Below, one piece after another: positions 1 through 8,327 of a DNA stretch of 40,951 nt (position 1 is the stretch's first letter; each line of letters begins with the position of its first letter). The DNA comes from Candidatus Iainarchaeum sp. (GTDB lineage: Archaea; Iainarchaeota; Iainarchaeia; Iainarchaeales; UBA10191): assembly GCA_030649735.1 (NCBI GenBank), contig JAUSFL010000019.1:1-40951 (forward strand). The letters are read 5' to 3'. Under the pieces are notes generated by a model. The model was not told the origin of the DNA and ran no database searches. It saw only the letters and a list, made by a program, of their open reading frames with translations. The position numbers were made by a program, and so were the translations under genes.

Positions 1-1
1 C

Positions 2-967
2 CGCGATCACGGAATGCACTTGTATTACTTTTGCCTGCCTGACATTTTCGGGAAAGACTCCATTTTAGATTTTGAAGGCGAATTGCACCAATGGCTGCAT
101 GATTCAATGGATGTTCGCGGAGCCGGAACAAAGCTTGCGGACTGGATTGGAGGCAGGAGCATTCATCCAATAACTCCAGTGATTGGCGGCTTTTCAGCAA
201 TTCCCAAAGCCGAGAGAATTCCAGAATTGCTGAACGAACTAAATGCTGCGAGAACGCGGGCAGTCAAATTGGTTGAAGTTTTCCACAAGCAGCCGATTGA
301 TTTCCAAAGGAAAACAAACCATGTTGCAATAGTGACTGAAGATTACAGTTTTTTGGACGGAAAAATCAAAAGCTCGAGCGGCCGCGAGATTGAAGAAGAA
401 GACTTTGCAAGGCATTTTGACGAAGTTGTAATGCCTTACAGCAATTCCACAGAATTCTTGTTTGAAGGCAGGGATTATAATGTTGGAGCCCTCTCCAGAA
501 TGAATCTGAACATGCAGGCATTGCACAAAAACACGCGCCAGGATTTAAAAGAATTCTTGAAGGTTTTCCCAAACAATGACCCTTTCCTGTACTGTTTGGC
601 GCAGGCAATTGAAATAGTGCATTGCTTTGACTGTAGCATTGAACTTTTGGAAAATTTGCAATTGAAGGATGAAAAGCCCGCAGTTTTGCAGCCAATTGAA
701 GGCCGCGGCATTGGAGCAATTGAAGCCCCTAGAGGCACTTTGTATTACAGCCTTGAATTTGACAATTCGGGAATCTGCTCACGCGCAAAAATAGTTATTC
801 CTACAGCGCAAAACTTGCGCAGCATTGAAAAAGACATCAAAGAGTACTTGCCTGCAATAATGCACAGGCCAAGGCACGACATAGAGCACGGCCTTGAAAG
901 CCTTGTAAGGGCCTATGACCCTTGCCTTTCCTGCGCAACGCATTTTTTAAAGGTGGACTGGAAATGA
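2..967 (+). CDS. NiFe-hydrogenase large (alpha) subunit, 5' end cut by the window edge
   Basis: The reading frame is already open at base 2 (RDHG before the first Met), so the gene begins upstream of the window. The C-terminus carries DPCLSCATH, the second Cys pair that binds the NiFe centre; the N-terminal CxxC pair must lie outside. Seven residues (FLKVDWK) follow the His, which fits the short tail that a maturation endopeptidase removes after the centre is inserted. The sequence resembles group 3 (cytosolic, NAD(P)- or F420-linked, sulfhydrogenase-type) alpha subunits. The next gene starts inside its stop codon (ATGA), and the maturation genes follow in the same operon. Subgroup cannot be fixed without the missing part and the partner subunits. 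Confidence 0.93.
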   Translation, partial: RDHGMHLYYFCLPDIFGKDSILDFEGELHQWLHDSMDVRGAGTKLADWIGGRSIHPITPVIGGFSAIPKAERIPELLNELNAARTRAVKLVEVFHKQPIDFQRKTNHVAIVTEDYSFLDGKIKSSSGREIEEEDFARHFDEVVMPYSNSTEFLFEGRDYNVGALSRMNLNMQALHKNTRQDLKEFLKVFPNNDPFLYCLAQAIEIVHCFDCSIELLENLQLKDEKPAVLQPIEGRGIGAIEAPRGTLYYSLEFDNSGICSRAKIVIPTAQNLRSIEKDIKEYLPAIMHRPRHDIEHGLESLVRAYDPCLSCATHFLKVDWK

Positions 968-1548
968 GCGAATTGAAAGTCTTGATTGAAGGCTACGCGC
1001 GAAAAAAAGGCAAAATGGAGTTTGCATCCCCATCGACTGTTTTAATCAATGACAGCGGATTGAAAGTTATTGCAGACCCTGGCGCCAATGAAAAACTGCT
1101 TTTGAAAGCGCTTTCAAAAGAGGGCTTGAAGCCTGAAGGCATTGACTTGGTTTTTTTAACGCATTACCACCCAGACCATTTATTGAACATTGGGCTTTTT
1201 CGCGGCAAGAAAATCCTGGATGGAAACACAATTTACTGCGGCGAAGAAATAACTGGCTTTTCTGGAAAAATTCCAGGCACTAAAATAAAGGTTATTGCGA
1301 CTCCAGGCCATGCCCATGAGCATGCAAGTTTGCTTGTTGAAACAAAAAAAGGGAAAGTCTTAGTTGCAGGCGATGTTTGGTGGTGGGCTGATGGCGAAAA
1401 GCAAAAGACTGACTTGAAAAGCCTTTTAAGCCATAAAGACCCTTATGTCAAGGACAAGAAAGCATTGCGCAAAAGCAGGAAGAAAGCCCTTAAACTTGCA
1501 GATTATATTATTCCAGGGCACGGGAAAATATTCGCGGTGAAAAAATGA
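964..1548 (+). CDS. MBL-fold metallo-hydrolase in hydrogenase operon
   Basis: A 194-residue metallo-beta-lactamase-fold protein. The start at 964 is chosen because it overlaps the hydrogenase stop as ATGA; a start 14 codons earlier would run into the hydrogenase gene. The metal-binding set is complete: THYHPDH, then GHAHEH, AGDVWWW and a late PGHGK. This predicts a di-metal hydrolase active site rather than a degenerate copy. It is sandwiched between the hydrogenase large subunit and the maturation endopeptidase, each with a 4-base overlap, so it is translationally coupled to both. Its substrate is unknown; thioester or phosphoester hydrolysis is typical of the fold. A role connected with hydrogenase assembly or redox is inferred from position only. 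Confidence 0.88.
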   Translation: MSELKVLIEGYARKKGKMEFASPSTVLINDSGLKVIADPGANEKLLLKALSKEGLKPEGIDLVFLTHYHPDHLLNIGLFRGKKILDGNTIYCGEEITGFSGKIPGTKIKVIATPGHAHEHASLLVETKKGKVLVAGDVWWWADGEKQKTDLKSLLSHKDPYVKDKKALRKSRKKALKLADYIIPGHGKIFAVKK

Positions 1549-1949
1549 GCGAGATTGAAAAAAAGAAAATTCTGGTTTTCGGAAACCCTAATGTCGACTC
1601 GGACAATATTGCATTAAAAGTTGCGGACCAGCTGCAAAAAACCAACGGGCATGGCTTTACTTTCGAAATTGTTGAAAGCCCTGAAGGAATTGAAAAGTTC
1701 GGAAAACGCTTGCTCATAATGGATTCAGTGCAAGGCCTTGACAGAGTTGAGCTCTTGCACGGCTTGAATAAAATCCGCCTTGCCCCCCGCATAACAACCC
1801 ATGACTTTGACCTGGCTTTTAACCTGAAGCTTTTGGAAAAAACAAAAAAAATTGAGAAAATTAGCATTATTGCAGTGCCGCAGGATTATGGCCTGCAGGA
1901 CGCGGTTTTTGGCGTTGAGGCATTGCTGAAAAAAATAAGGATAAAGTGA
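1545..1949 (+). CDS. Hydrogenase maturation endopeptidase (HyaD/HycI family)
   Basis: A 134-residue protein starting with the Rossmann-like VFGNPNVDSDN motif of hydrogenase maturation proteases, followed by MDSVQGLD (second acidic nickel ligand) and TTHDFDL (His ligand). These match the Asp/Glu-Asp-His set that reads nickel in the large subunit before cutting its C-terminal tail. The substrate is probably the large subunit at the start of the window, which still has a tail after DPCLSCATH. The gene overlaps the MBL-fold gene by 4 bases and HypC follows. Slightly divergent motifs (FGNPNVDSDN instead of GxGNxxxxDDG) keep the exact subfamily open. Confidence 0.85.
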   Translation: MSEIEKKKILVFGNPNVDSDNIALKVADQLQKTNGHGFTFEIVESPEGIEKFGKRLLIMDSVQGLDRVELLHGLNKIRLAPRITTHDFDLAFNLKLLEKTKKIEKISIIAVPQDYGLQDAVFGVEALLKKIRIK

Positions 1950-1957
1950 TTTTGGAA

Positions 1958-2176
1958 ATGTGCCAGGCATTGGTTGGAAAAATTGCCGCAATTGACGGCA
2001 ATTATGCAATTGTGGACTTTAGCGTTGGCGTAAAGAAAGCAATTAACCTGCAAAAGGCCTGCTTGAATGACTTTGTTGTAGTGCGCGGAAACCTGATTAT
2101 TGAAAAAATTGAACAGCATGAAGGAAAAGTCTTGCTTGCAGTGCAAAAAGCGAATTTTAAAAAATTGAAGAAATAA
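1958..2176 (+). CDS. hypC: Hydrogenase assembly chaperone HypC/HupF
   Basis: A 72-residue HypC-type OB-fold chaperone that helps deliver the Fe(CN)2CO unit to the hydrogenase large subunit. An upstream GTG at 1946 is in frame and overlaps the previous stop, but HypC needs Cys as residue 2, exposed after Met removal. The ATG at 1958 gives MCQALVGKI, so this start is preferred. The body (AIDGNYAIVDFSVGVKKAIN, then GDFVVV-like NDFVVVRGN) follows the family pattern. Last gene of the hydrogenase operon; the next gene is convergent and ends 1 base away. Confidence 0.9.
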   Translation: MCQALVGKIAAIDGNYAIVDFSVGVKKAINLQKACLNDFVVVRGNLIIEKIEQHEGKVLLAVQKANFKKLKK

Positions 2177-2177
2177 C

Positions 2178-2600
2178 TCATTTTTTCAATTGCGCGCCGG
2201 TCTTTTTCAAAAGGCGTTCAAGAAAATTGATTCTTGCCTTCAATTGCGCTTCCCTAATGAAATTAAGAGGCATTTTTGCCTGCTTTGGCAGGCTTTTTGA
2301 GAGTTCACCCTTTAGTTCTGCCAGTACAATGCGGCAGGCTTCAATTCGTTCTTTAGGCTGAAGGCTTGTGAAGTTAGAGCAAAAGTCCCTGTAATTCCTA
2401 ATCTCGCTTGCTTTGGCTTTTGCAATTGCTCTTTTAATTTCGGCTTTCGGCATTTTTCTTTCAAAAAGCTTTCTTGCAACTCCAATTTGCGCAATGCGAA
2501 TGATTTGCTTGAGTTTAGCCAAAAAACCAGCCTTTTGAATAATGATTTCTTTTCGTGAATTTAAGCCTGCTGGGCAAGCAATTGGTAGGCTAATAATCAA
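2178..2600 (-). CDS. Hypothetical basic helical protein
   Basis: About 140 residues, very Lys/Arg-rich, almost entirely predicted helix, with no motif I recognise. It is the last open frame on the minus strand of the trp-aro transcription unit and overlaps the end of the preceding gene by 11 bases. The only start near the preceding stop is a TTG at 2600 without a clear Shine-Dalgarno; a later start would leave a much shorter product. It ends 1 base from hypC, so the two operons converge with no spacer. Coding is likely from length and codon pattern; the function is unknown and the start uncertain. Confidence 0.55.
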   Translation of the reverse strand: MIISLPIACPAGLNSRKEIIIQKAGFLAKLKQIIRIAQIGVARKLFERKMPKAEIKRAIAKAKASEIRNYRDFCSNFTSLQPKERIEACRIVLAELKGELSKSLPKQAKMPLNFIREAQLKARINFLERLLKKTGAQLKK

Positions 2601-3342
2601 TTTTGAAGTTTTTCAAAGTTCTCGAAGTGTAATTTTCCAAGTCTTTTGCTTCTTCAGGCTCGAGCCTTTTGCATGCAAAGCCCCAATGCATTGAAACAAA
2701 GTCGCCTTTGATTGAATTCTCAACGGTGTAGAAAAACCTGTGCATTTGAGGCGCTTGAAAAGGAGCATTATCAATTTTTAGGATTTCTTTTGCCCCAAAA
2801 ACTAATTCAGTTCCTTTCAAAACTATTGGTTTTCTTTCAACTTCAAGCATTTTTTCTTGGCCATATTCGCTAACTACTTTGCCCCAGCCAATAATACAAT
2901 TGTTTATTCGATCAAGCAAAACAGCTGGCTCTTTGACTGTTAAAGAGAAAGAATTCAAGACATGGAATGAGTGATGCGGCAAAAATTCTCCAGTGATTCT
3001 TTCAGAGTATTTTTCAGCAAATTCTTTTGGCCAATCCTTGTTTTTTCCGATTTTTTCAACTGTTTTCTTCCATTCCTTGACTCCCACATTTTCCAAAAGC
3101 CCATTGCCTTGCCAGTATGCTTTCACTACTTCCTCATCAAAAGGGCTTTTGCCATTTGCCTTGGCTATCAGCTCTAAGTAAGGGAACATTGTTTCAAATT
3201 TTGAAAGCGCTGCCTTGACGTATTCTTCATCATTGAATCCTCCAATGATGTATTGGAACAGTTTTTTCCCGCAGTCAGGTCCACAGTATTTCCTGGCATT
3301 TGGGGGAAAGGCATAACGCGCCAAAGTGTTCAAGTTTTCCAT
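2590..3342 (-). CDS. Uncharacterised conserved protein beside hydrogenase genes
   Basis: A 250-residue soluble protein. N-terminal half: ARKYCGPDC followed by helices; C-terminal half: PHHSFHVLNSF, then NCIIGWGKV and MHWGFACKRL. His and Cys residues cluster in these motifs, which could bind a metal or cofactor. From memory it resembles a family of unknown function (possibly DUF6390) often found near hydrogenase genes; I hold that loosely. Its start overlaps the end of the EamA transporter gene by 13 bases, so it is co-transcribed from the trp-aro side, yet it converges on the hydrogenase operon. A link to hydrogenase maturation is an inference from neighbourhood. Confidence 0.7.
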   Translation of the reverse strand: MENLNTLARYAFPPNARKYCGPDCGKKLFQYIIGGFNDEEYVKAALSKFETMFPYLELIAKANGKSPFDEEVVKAYWQGNGLLENVGVKEWKKTVEKIGKNKDWPKEFAEKYSERITGEFLPHHSFHVLNSFSLTVKEPAVLLDRINNCIIGWGKVVSEYGQEKMLEVERKPIVLKGTELVFGAKEILKIDNAPFQAPQMHRFFYTVENSIKGDFVSMHWGFACKRLEPEEAKDLENYTSRTLKNFKIDY

Positions 3343-4241
3343 GAAAAAGCCCTTTTGAAAACGCTTTTAATGAACTCAAAGTTTAATGCCGTGATTAAAA
3401 CAATGGTTAGTAATGCAATGTTTGCGCAAATTTCCAGGACGCTTAGCGGCTTTGCGTCAAGCATTGACAGCATTGAAGTTATTGGAATTGCGGCAAGCAA
3501 AATTAATGTTGCCTTGGAAACGCTTGTTTCTTTCAACCCATTATAGAATGTCAAAACATATCCTGAAAGCAAAGCGCTGGTTATCAAGACCCAAACAAGT
3601 TGGCTTGCATTCAATGAAGCAATGCCTGAAATTTCTCCAGTAAATGCCAAATAGGCAAGGAGGAAAATGCTTCCAAAAAACATTCTTCCAAAAGCGACAA
3701 TGTTTCCATCAATTCTTTCAAGGGCTTTTTTTGAGAGAATCAATTCAGCAGACCATACTAAAACAGCGGCCAAAATCATCAGGTCTCCAAGGCCAAAGCT
3801 TGAAAACTGGCTTGAAAAGAGCGCAAAGAGCGCAATGAAAGCCAATAATCCCGCAATTAATAGTTTTTTGCTGATTTTTTCCTTCAGAAAAATCACTGCC
3901 AGCAATCCTGCAAAAGCAAACATTGTCTTGTGCAAAAAGCCGGCATTTGCCGCGCTAGTCAATGCCAATCCCTTGAAGAAAAGCAGGAAAGCAAGCCCGC
4001 CGCCAGTGAAACCGATTATTGCAAGCCTTTTCCAGTCTTCGCGTGAAAGTTTTTTCAGGCTTTCAAACTTTTTGAAGGCAATGATGATTGAAAGCGCGAG
4101 CATTGAAACAACAATTGCCTTCAAGAAAATGAAGGCTCCCGCGTTCATTCCTGAAACAGCAAACTTGTTCAAGTAAATTGAAAAACCGCTGATTATTGCA
4201 GTGGCAATGACCAGTAATTCTCCTTTTCCCAAGTTTTTCAT
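3330..4241 (-). CDS. EamA/DMT-family transporter
   Basis: A 303-residue membrane protein with about ten hydrophobic segments in two similar halves, the layout of drug/metabolite transporter (EamA) proteins. The second half begins around FGLGDLMILAAVLVWS, a typical repeat start. A TTG at 4248 is also in frame, but ATG 4241 (MKNLGKGELLV) gives the usual short cytosolic N-terminus. It follows tyrA by about 10 bases in the aromatic operon, which suggests export of an aromatic amino acid or related metabolite; the substrate cannot be read from the sequence. Confidence 0.85.
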   Translation of the reverse strand: MKNLGKGELLVIATAIISGFSIYLNKFAVSGMNAGAFIFLKAIVVSMLALSIIIAFKKFESLKKLSREDWKRLAIIGFTGGGLAFLLFFKGLALTSAANAGFLHKTMFAFAGLLAVIFLKEKISKKLLIAGLLAFIALFALFSSQFSSFGLGDLMILAAVLVWSAELILSKKALERIDGNIVAFGRMFFGSIFLLAYLAFTGEISGIASLNASQLVWVLITSALLSGYVLTFYNGLKETSVSKATLILLAAIPITSMLSMLDAKPLSVLEICANIALLTIVLITALNFEFIKSVFKRAFSWKT

Positions 4242-4251
4242 TCCGAACAAC

Positions 4252-5559
4252 TTACCTGATTTTCAAGCCAAGGCATTCAATATAGAATTGAATCTCCTTC
4301 TCGGTTACTTTAATGTTTTCGTCGTTGAAAAGGCTTGCCCTTAAAGTAACGCTTTTTTCATTGCTTTTTTCTTTTGGAAAGAATTCCTCAAACACAGTGA
4401 ATTCAAAGCCAGTGGTTTTTGAAAGCATTTTTGCCAGCACTTCAGGCCGCAGGCATTGCGGAACATACATTGAAAAGTCTTTATGAATCACTTTCAGGCT
4501 TTTTTTCTTCCATTCGTTTCCTTCATCTTTTGTCAAAAGCCTGACTTTTTGGGCGTTTATTGAAATTTCCTGCTCGTTTTCCTTGAATTTTATTCTTTTC
4601 GGGTCGTACGACAATAATTGGCCGTAATGAATTTTTTTTGTAAGCAGGTTTTCAAGCATTATTGTCTTTCCTTCCAGCGATTTTAGCAGCATTGCCTCAA
4701 GCTTTATTGCAGACACTGCCTTGTCTCCTGAAAAAAGGAAAAAGTCCTTGTTGTCGAACAAAAAGCTTGTCCTGTAAATTTGGTTTTCAAGCTTTTCAAA
4801 ATCCCTTTCTTTGCAGATTTCCTGCAATTCGCTGTTGCATTTTGTTATTGCGTCCCTTATTTGGTCATTGAACTCATTGGAGAGCTGGATTTCAGCGTAA
4901 AGCCGCGGGTTTTGAAGAACCACTCTTGCAATCAAGTCCAAGTACAATTCATAAACCGGGGACGCAAACATCAGGCTTCGCTCCAAGTCAATGTTCAAGA
5001 AGTCAAGGGTTTTTGCGGAAAGTATTTGCATGTAATGCGTTAGTCCCTGGACTACTGCAATCATCCGGTCGTGCTCTAATGCATTGCTTTCAACTACTCT
5101 GGCGCCAGATTCCTGAAAAAGCTTTTTTAATTCCTTGGTTTTTTCTCCAGTGATTAATTCAATGAAAATTATTGGAAAGCCGACAATGCTTGTCACTCTA
5201 GGGCCGTGCATTGGATGGATTGAAGCCAATTCAATGTCTTTTCTTTTGATTTCTTCAAGCGCTTTGCAAATTCTTGATTTTATCGAGCAAGTGTCAGCCA
5301 TTAAAGCGCCAGGCTTTAAAAAAGGGCTTATTTTCTGGCTTAATTCAACCGCGGCTTTTTCAGGCAATGCAAGCACTACAACGTCAAAATCCAACTGTTT
5401 TTCAAACACGCAGGGCATTACAGAGAATTCTTTTTTTAACGCGGCTTCGCGCGCCTTGTCTTCCTTGCAGTCTGTTATTGTAACTTCAAAGCCGTTGGTT
5501 TTGAAGAATTGCGCGTAAAAACAGCCGAATTCTCCGGCCCCAATCATCAGTAATTTCAT
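4252..5559 (-). CDS. tyrA: Prephenate dehydrogenase with C-terminal FDX-ACB-like domain
   Basis: Converts prephenate to 4-hydroxyphenylpyruvate in tyrosine synthesis. The NAD-binding Rossmann start is GAGEFGCFYA; IHPMHGPRV and the QGLTHYMQ helix are the prephenate-site signatures of TyrA. At 435 residues it is much longer than a minimal enzyme (about 280). After a linker near 300 (small beta-rich stretch), residues about 353-435 look like a ferredoxin-fold anticodon-binding domain as at the end of PheRS beta: SVTLRASLF, then TEKEIQFYIECLGLKIR. Such tails occur on some archaeal TyrA proteins and are thought to be regulatory. It lies 9 bases after the chorismate mutase gene, which supplies its substrate. 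Confidence 0.92.
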   Translation of the reverse strand: MKLLMIGAGEFGCFYAQFFKTNGFEVTITDCKEDKAREAALKKEFSVMPCVFEKQLDFDVVVLALPEKAAVELSQKISPFLKPGALMADTCSIKSRICKALEEIKRKDIELASIHPMHGPRVTSIVGFPIIFIELITGEKTKELKKLFQESGARVVESNALEHDRMIAVVQGLTHYMQILSAKTLDFLNIDLERSLMFASPVYELYLDLIARVVLQNPRLYAEIQLSNEFNDQIRDAITKCNSELQEICKERDFEKLENQIYRTSFLFDNKDFFLFSGDKAVSAIKLEAMLLKSLEGKTIMLENLLTKKIHYGQLLSYDPKRIKFKENEQEISINAQKVRLLTKDEGNEWKKKSLKVIHKDFSMYVPQCLRPEVLAKMLSKTTGFEFTVFEEFFPKEKSNEKSVTLRASLFNDENIKVTEKEIQFYIECLGLKIR

Positions 5560-5568
5560 TGCAAAAAC

Positions 5569-5850
5569 CTATTTTGCAGAGTCCTTGACTTTTTCTTCAA
5601 TGCGCAGTGATTCTTCAATTATTATTTTGTAAATGCTTTTCACAAATTCCTCGTCAAGATTGTTTTTTCTTGCAAGCTCGCATTTTGCCGCAAAAATTTG
5701 CGTTTCCCTTTCAGGCTGCTTTAATGGCATTCCATTCTTTACCTTGTATTCTGCAACTTTTGGAATCAGGCTCATTCGTTCAGCCAATAAAATGAGCATT
5801 GCGTTATCCAGCCTGTCCAAGTGCTCGCGAATTTCAGAAAGCTCCAACAA
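5569..5850 (-). CDS. Chorismate mutase, AroQ class, TTG start
   Basis: A 93-residue stand-alone AroQ-fold chorismate mutase (chorismate to prephenate). Visible motifs: IREHLDRLDNAMLILLAER in helix 1, VAEYKVKNG, QPERETQI, and IIIEESLRIE in the last helix, supplying the expected Arg, Lys, Arg, Glu active-site residues. The start is a TTG at 5850; the stretch GAGGTGG sits 6 bases before it, a strong ribosome binding site. Placed between aroC, which makes chorismate, and tyrA, which uses prephenate. No fused regulatory domain. Confidence 0.9.
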   Translation of the reverse strand: MLELSEIREHLDRLDNAMLILLAERMSLIPKVAEYKVKNGMPLKQPERETQIFAAKCELARKNNLDEEFVKSIYKIIIEESLRIEEKVKDSAK

Positions 5851-5901
5851 AAACCACCTCAGTGTAGTCTATTCTTCCAAAAAAGCAAATAAAAAGCCAG
5901 T

Positions 5902-6978
5902 CTATTGCTTTCGGGCCTTTTGCTCAAGCAACGCGTTCACCAAAGCCAGCGCGAGCATTGCTTCAGCCACTGGAACAATTCTTGGGCAAATGCAGACATC
6001 ATGCCTTCCGGCAATCTCAATTTCCGTGTTTTCAATGCTTTTTGAGATTGTTTTTTGCTTTTTTAAGATTGAAGGCGTTGGCTTTACCGCAATTCTTGCA
6101 ATAATGTCCTGTCCAGTGCTTATTCCGCCAAGTATTCCGCCGGCATTGTTTGACAGGAATTTTGCATTTCCTTTTTCCGCAATTATTTGGTCATTGTTTT
6201 CAGAGCCAAAAGACCTTGCGGCATTGAAGCCAGAGCCTATTTCAACTCCTTTGACAGCGCCAATGCCCATTAAAGCCCCCGCAATTTGAGAGTCAAGCTT
6301 TTCAAAAACAGGCTCTCCAAGGCCTGCAGGGACATTAACCGCCCTTATTTCGACAATTCCTCCAATGGAATTCCCGCTTGCCTTTGTTTCTTTAATCAGC
6401 TCTTTCATTTTTTCTTCGGCTTTAGCATCAGGGCACCTTAACTCGTTTTCATAAATTTTTTCCAAGTCTTTTTCACTGAATTCTTTGCATTCAATGCTGC
6501 CGATTGCCTTCACAAACCCTAAAATTTTTATTCCCTGATTGTCGAGGAGCTTTTTTGCTATTGCTCCAGCAGCCACTCTTGCCACTGTTTCCCTGCCGGA
6601 ACTTCTTCCCCCGCCCCGATAATCGTAAAAACCGTATTTTTTGAAGTAAGTGTAATCTGCATGGCCTGGCCTGAACTTGTCTTTTACAAGCTCGTAGCCT
6701 GCCGACTGCTGGTCTTCATTGTAAACTACCATGCAAATTGGAGTTCCTGTTGTTTTTCCCTCAAAAACTCCGGACAGTATTTTTACAGTGTCTGACTCTT
6801 TTCTTTTCGTGCCTGCAATTCCGCTTCCTGGCTTTCTCTTGTCAAGCTCTGCTTGAATGTCTGCTTCGTTCAGTTCAAGGCCTGCAGGACAGCCGTCAAC
6901 TATGGCTCCAACTGCAATTCCATGGCTTTCTCCAAAACTGGTCAGCCTAAAAAGATTTCCAAAACTATTTCCAGCCAA
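5902..6978 (-). CDS. aroC: Chorismate synthase, TTG start
   Basis: Makes chorismate from EPSP using reduced FMN. Signatures: GESHGIAVGAIVDGCPAGL near the N-terminus, RPGHADYTY, the Gly/Arg loop YRGGGRSSGRETVARVAAG, and GGILGGISTGQDI late in the chain. The length (358 residues) is normal and no flavin-reductase domain is fused. The start is a TTG at 6978 with GGTGA 5 bases upstream, overlapping the end region of aroA by spacing of only 4 bases. In the operon it follows aroA directly, the preceding step. Confidence 0.96.
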   Translation of the reverse strand: MAGNSFGNLFRLTSFGESHGIAVGAIVDGCPAGLELNEADIQAELDKRKPGSGIAGTKRKESDTVKILSGVFEGKTTGTPICMVVYNEDQQSAGYELVKDKFRPGHADYTYFKKYGFYDYRGGGRSSGRETVARVAAGAIAKKLLDNQGIKILGFVKAIGSIECKEFSEKDLEKIYENELRCPDAKAEEKMKELIKETKASGNSIGGIVEIRAVNVPAGLGEPVFEKLDSQIAGALMGIGAVKGVEIGSGFNAARSFGSENNDQIIAEKGNAKFLSNNAGGILGGISTGQDIIARIAVKPTPSILKKQKTISKSIENTEIEIAGRHDVCICPRIVPVAEAMLALALVNALLEQKARKQ

Positions 6979-6982
6979 AAAA

Positions 6983-8275
6983 TCACCTTTGAATTATTTT
7001 CTCGATTTCTTCAAAGAATTCGGGAAAGCTCTTGTTCACTGCATTCTCGTTGTTTATTTTAACGCCTTTCACTTTCAATCCTGCAACCGCAAAGCTCATT
7101 GCAATCCTATGGTCGTTGTTTGATTCTATGACCGCGCCGTGAAGGTTTTTTCCGCCTTGCGTTCCGTTTATTGTTATTGAATTGTCGTCTCCTGAGACTT
7201 CAGCGCCAAGCTTTCTTAATTCATTCACTGTAACTCCAAGCCTGTCTGACTCCTTGAATTTCAAGTGGGAAATGTTTGTTATTTTTGTCTTTCCTTCAGC
7301 AAAAGCCGCGACAACAGCCAATGGCATTACAATGTCCGGATAATTGTTCATGTCAATGTTTCCAATTCCTTTCAATGGCGCGCCTTCCAGAGTAACAGAA
7401 TTTTCTCCCCAAGCGACTTTACAACCCATTTTTTCCAAAGCATCAATAAATGATTTGTCGCCTTGCTTTGAATCTTTTTTCAAGCCAGTCACTTTTACCT
7501 TGCCATTGCAGATTGCAGCTGCCGCAAAAAAGTAGGCTGAATTGCTATAATCTCCTTCAATGCTTAATTCCCTGCCAATGTATGCTTGGCCTGATTTGAT
7601 GAAAAAAGACTTGTAATCATTGTGGCTTGCAACAACTCCAAAGTCTTTCATTGCGTCTATTGTAACGTCAACGTATGGTTTTGAGCTCAAGTTGCCTATT
7701 GTTTCTATCTCAACATTTCTTTTTGCGTAAGGGGCTGCCACTAGAATTGAAGAAAAGTATTGCGAGCTTTTGTCTCCAGCCAGCATGGTTTTTCCCCCAA
7801 TGAGCGAATCGCATTTTACCCGAATTGGCGGGCAGCCGTTCCCATTTATTGAAACTGCTTCAACCCCAAGCGGCTTTAATGCGTCAAGAAGGTCCTGGAT
7901 TGGCCTTCCAGTGCGCATTCTTTCTATCCCATCAAGAATAACATAATCTGCCCCTTTTGCAAGACCGGCAATTGGAACAAGAAATCTTACTGCTAGTCCG
8001 GAATTTCCAATAAATATGTCTTCTTTTGGAGTGATGGGTTTTCCATTCACTCCAATTATTTCTATTTCGTTTTTTTCTTTGCTAACTTTAATTTGTGCTC
8101 CAAGCTGGCTCATTGCTTTCATAGTATATTCTTGGTCTTCTGCAATTAGTCCTTTTTTAATTATTGTTTTTCCTTTCGCGAGCGAGGCAATTATTATTGC
8201 TCTTAAAGTGTGCGCTTTTGAGGGCGGGGCTTCAATAGTTCCGGAAATGCTTTTTGCAGGGATTATTTCTTTCAT
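6983..8275 (-). CDS. aroA: 3-phosphoshikimate 1-carboxyvinyltransferase (EPSP synthase)
   Basis: Transfers enolpyruvate from PEP to shikimate-3-phosphate. 430 residues, the two-domain repeat size expected. Motifs: SGTIEAPPSKAHTLRAII at the N-terminus, GNSGLAVRFL (usually GNAGTAxR), RTGRPIQDLL, KESDRLG and DHRIAMSFAVAG. ATG start at 8275 with a GTGG element 4 bases upstream. Sits between aroK and aroC in pathway order. The substitution GNSGLAV in the PEP loop is a mild departure from the family consensus; all charged catalytic positions I can identify are kept. Confidence 0.95.
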   Translation of the reverse strand: MKEIIPAKSISGTIEAPPSKAHTLRAIIIASLAKGKTIIKKGLIAEDQEYTMKAMSQLGAQIKVSKEKNEIEIIGVNGKPITPKEDIFIGNSGLAVRFLVPIAGLAKGADYVILDGIERMRTGRPIQDLLDALKPLGVEAVSINGNGCPPIRVKCDSLIGGKTMLAGDKSSQYFSSILVAAPYAKRNVEIETIGNLSSKPYVDVTIDAMKDFGVVASHNDYKSFFIKSGQAYIGRELSIEGDYSNSAYFFAAAAICNGKVKVTGLKKDSKQGDKSFIDALEKMGCKVAWGENSVTLEGAPLKGIGNIDMNNYPDIVMPLAVVAAFAEGKTKITNISHLKFKESDRLGVTVNELRKLGAEVSGDDNSITINGTQGGKNLHGAVIESNNDHRIAMSFAVAGLKVKGVKINNENAVNKSFPEFFEEIEKIIQR

Positions 8276-8327
8276 AAAACCACTTTTTGCGGCAAAGTCA
8301 ATTTCTATTGATTATTTTGTTTCCTTT

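Noticed and set aside
922..963. Longer start for the MBL-fold protein
   Set aside because: It would overlap 46 bases of the hydrogenase gene without a binding site, while ATG 964 gives a standard ATGA overlap.
1946..1957. GTG start for HypC
   Set aside because: It would bury the obligatory Cys2; the ATG at 1958 gives Met-Cys.
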